From: Clostridiales bacterium
Lineage (GTDB): Bacteria > Bacillota > Clostridia > Oscillospirales > CAG-272
NCBI GenBank assembly: GCA_003150035.1
Contig: QALR01000013.1
Coordinates: 67,421 to 131,420 of the forward strand
Length of the DNA: 64,000 nucleotides
Direction of reading: 5' to 3'
Part shown: positions 62,853 to 64,000 of the stretch, piece after piece
Numbering within the stretch: the stretch's first letter is position 1
Layout: every line of letters starts with the position of its first letter
Translations under genes and position numbers: made by a program
The notes under the pieces: model-generated
Seen by the model: only the letters and a program-made list of their open reading frames with translations
Told to the model about the DNA's origin: nothing
Database searches by the model: none

Positions 62853-64000
62853 ATGTCCGAAAAGATTGTACAGCTAAATGAGGAAGTTATCAAGGGGCAG
62901 ATTAAGGAACTGGTGCGCGGTAGCGTAGAGGAAACGCTCAACGAACTGCTGGAGGCTGAGGCAGAGAAACTGACACAGGCAGCCCGGTACGAGCGCAATG
63001 AACAGCGCCAGGGCTACCGCAGCGGGCACTATAGCCGCAACCTCACCACCACTTCTGGGGATGTCACTCTCAAGGTACCCAAGCTCAAAGGGATCTCCTT
63101 TGAAACTGCTATTATCGAGCGGTACCGCCGCCGGGAGAGCAGTGTGGAAGAAGCTCTCATTGAGATGTATCTGGCAGGCGTATCTGTCCGGCGTGTAGAG
63201 GATATCACGGAGGCGTTGTGGGGCAGCAAGGTATCTCCGGCAACTATCAGTGAACTGAACAAGAAGGCGTATGTCCACATCGAGGATTGGCGCAACCGTC
63301 CCTTACAGGGCGGACGGTACCCATATGTCTACGTAGATGGGATCTATCTGCGCCGTAACTGGGGCGGAGAGTTTGAGAATGTAGCCATTCTGGTGGCGAT
63401 TGCGGTAAATGAGGACGGCTACCGTGAGGTTCTTGGTGCTGCCGAGGGCATGAAGGAGGACAAAGCCAGCTGGGTCAGTTTCTTCCAGTGGTTGCGAGGC
63501 CGTGGTCTGGATGGGGTTAAACTGGTGGTTGGTGACAAATGCCTTGGTATGCTGGAGGCTGTGGGAGAAATATTCCCTGAAGCCAAGTATCAGCGCTGTA
63601 CGGTACATTTTTACCGCAATGTGTTCTCCGTAACACCCCGCTCCAAGGTAAAGCACGTGGCTAAGATGCTTAAGGCGATCCATGCTCAGGAAAGCAAGAA
63701 AGCTGCCCGCGAGAAAGCCCAAGCCGTGGTAGAAGAATTGCGCTCCATGAAGCTAAAGGAAGCAGCTAAGAAGGTGGAGGATAGCATCGAGGAAACGCTG
63801 ACATACTGCGATTTTCCCAGCGAACACTGGAACCGCATCCGTACCAATAATGTTATTGAGAGACTGAACCGGGAAATCCGACGCCGCACCCGTGTGGTGG
63901 GCTGCTTCCCGGATGGTAACTCTGCTCTGATGCTAGTCTGTGCCCGATTGCGTCATGTAGCTGGTACTCAATGGGGCAACAAGAAGTACATGAACATGAA
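62853..64000 (+). CDS. IS256-family transposase, runs off the right edge
   Basis: An intact frame of 382 codons from ATG 62853 behind GAAAGGAG to the window end. Family blocks: RNEQRQGYRSGHYSRNL, then PYVYVDGIYLRRNWGG (first Asp), VVGDKCLGMLE (second Asp), RCTVHFYRNVFS and RTNNVIERLNREIRRRTRVV (Glu). It lacks only the last residues beyond the edge. GC content is higher than the cargo. With IS21 on the left it brackets the AT-rich locus. Confidence 0.95.
   Translation, partial: MSEKIVQLNEEVIKGQIKELVRGSVEETLNELLEAEAEKLTQAARYERNEQRQGYRSGHYSRNLTTTSGDVTLKVPKLKGISFETAIIERYRRRESSVEEALIEMYLAGVSVRRVEDITEALWGSKVSPATISELNKKAYVHIEDWRNRPLQGGRYPYVYVDGIYLRRNWGGEFENVAILVAIAVNEDGYREVLGAAEGMKEDKASWVSFFQWLRGRGLDGVKLVVGDKCLGMLEAVGEIFPEAKYQRCTVHFYRNVFSVTPRSKVKHVAKMLKAIHAQESKKAAREKAQAVVEELRSMKLKEAAKKVEDSIEETLTYCDFPSEHWNRIRTNNVIERLNREIRRRTRVVGCFPDGNSALMLVCARLRHVAGTQWGNKKYMNM

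Noticed and set aside
1..64000. Integrase or excisionase of the element
   Set aside because: No tyrosine or serine recombinase motif was found in any frame; probably outside the window.

Overview
The window looks like part of a low-to-mid GC Firmicute of the gut Clostridia type (Oscillospiraceae or Lachnospiraceae relatives). The evidence is the DUF-family conjugation operon typical of that group, the abundance of TTG and GTG starts behind strong GGAGG sites, and the IS21, IS110 and IS256 elements. No rRNA or housekeeping gene is present, so the species cannot be named.

Layout. Positions 1-351 are chromosomal flank: a gene tail, a terminator and a tRNA-Gln(TTG) gene. Positions 352-1040 are non-coding and carry five T-arm-like boxes. 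Positions 1041-32800 are the backbone of an integrative conjugative element, all on the plus strand. It holds accessory genes (an ART-like protein, orphan C5 and N6 methyltransferases, DUF4314, DUF3789, DUF3849, DUF3846, AbrB-like and SpoVG proteins). A Tad-like pilus operon follows (pilin, prepilin peptidase, CpaB, CpaE, CpaF, TadB, TadC, TadE-like) with a repeat adhesin. The mating channel (DUF3852, VirB6-like, PrgI-like, VirB4) and the DNA-processing module come next (probable oriT, MobC-like, MobP-type relaxase, Toprim primase, HTH protein, VirD4). A decayed IS21 (about 32.9-35.6 kb) separates this backbone from the rest. No integrase is seen; the other end of the element is probably beyond the window.

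Positions 36.0-62.5 kb are much more AT-rich and mostly on the minus strand. They form what I read as an unusual natural-product locus. Its centre encodes two 47-residue precursor-like peptides with a shared leader and a shared CGCTGKxC core start, two radical SAM-SPASM enzymes, a radical SAM-like protein without the iron-sulfur cysteines, an HXXEH (M16-type) peptidase, an HPr-kinase-like protein and an ABC exporter. On each side lies a carrier-protein module. The left one has ACP, FkbH-like, VOC, NTP_transf_5-like and BtrH-like genes. The right one has ACP, AMP-ligase, thymidylate-kinase-like, NTP_transf_5-like, CYTH and BtrH-like genes plus a pair of ABC half-transporters. Two paralogous AraC regulators and one XRE regulator are present.

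Working model (inference): the peptides are matured by radical SAM chemistry, decorated with small acyl units delivered from the two carrier proteins, cut by the M16-like peptidase and exported. The locus appears to be cargo of the conjugative element, bounded by IS21 on the left and an IS256-family transposase that runs off the right edge. The closest precursor family is not one I recognise, so this locus is my main candidate for a new system.
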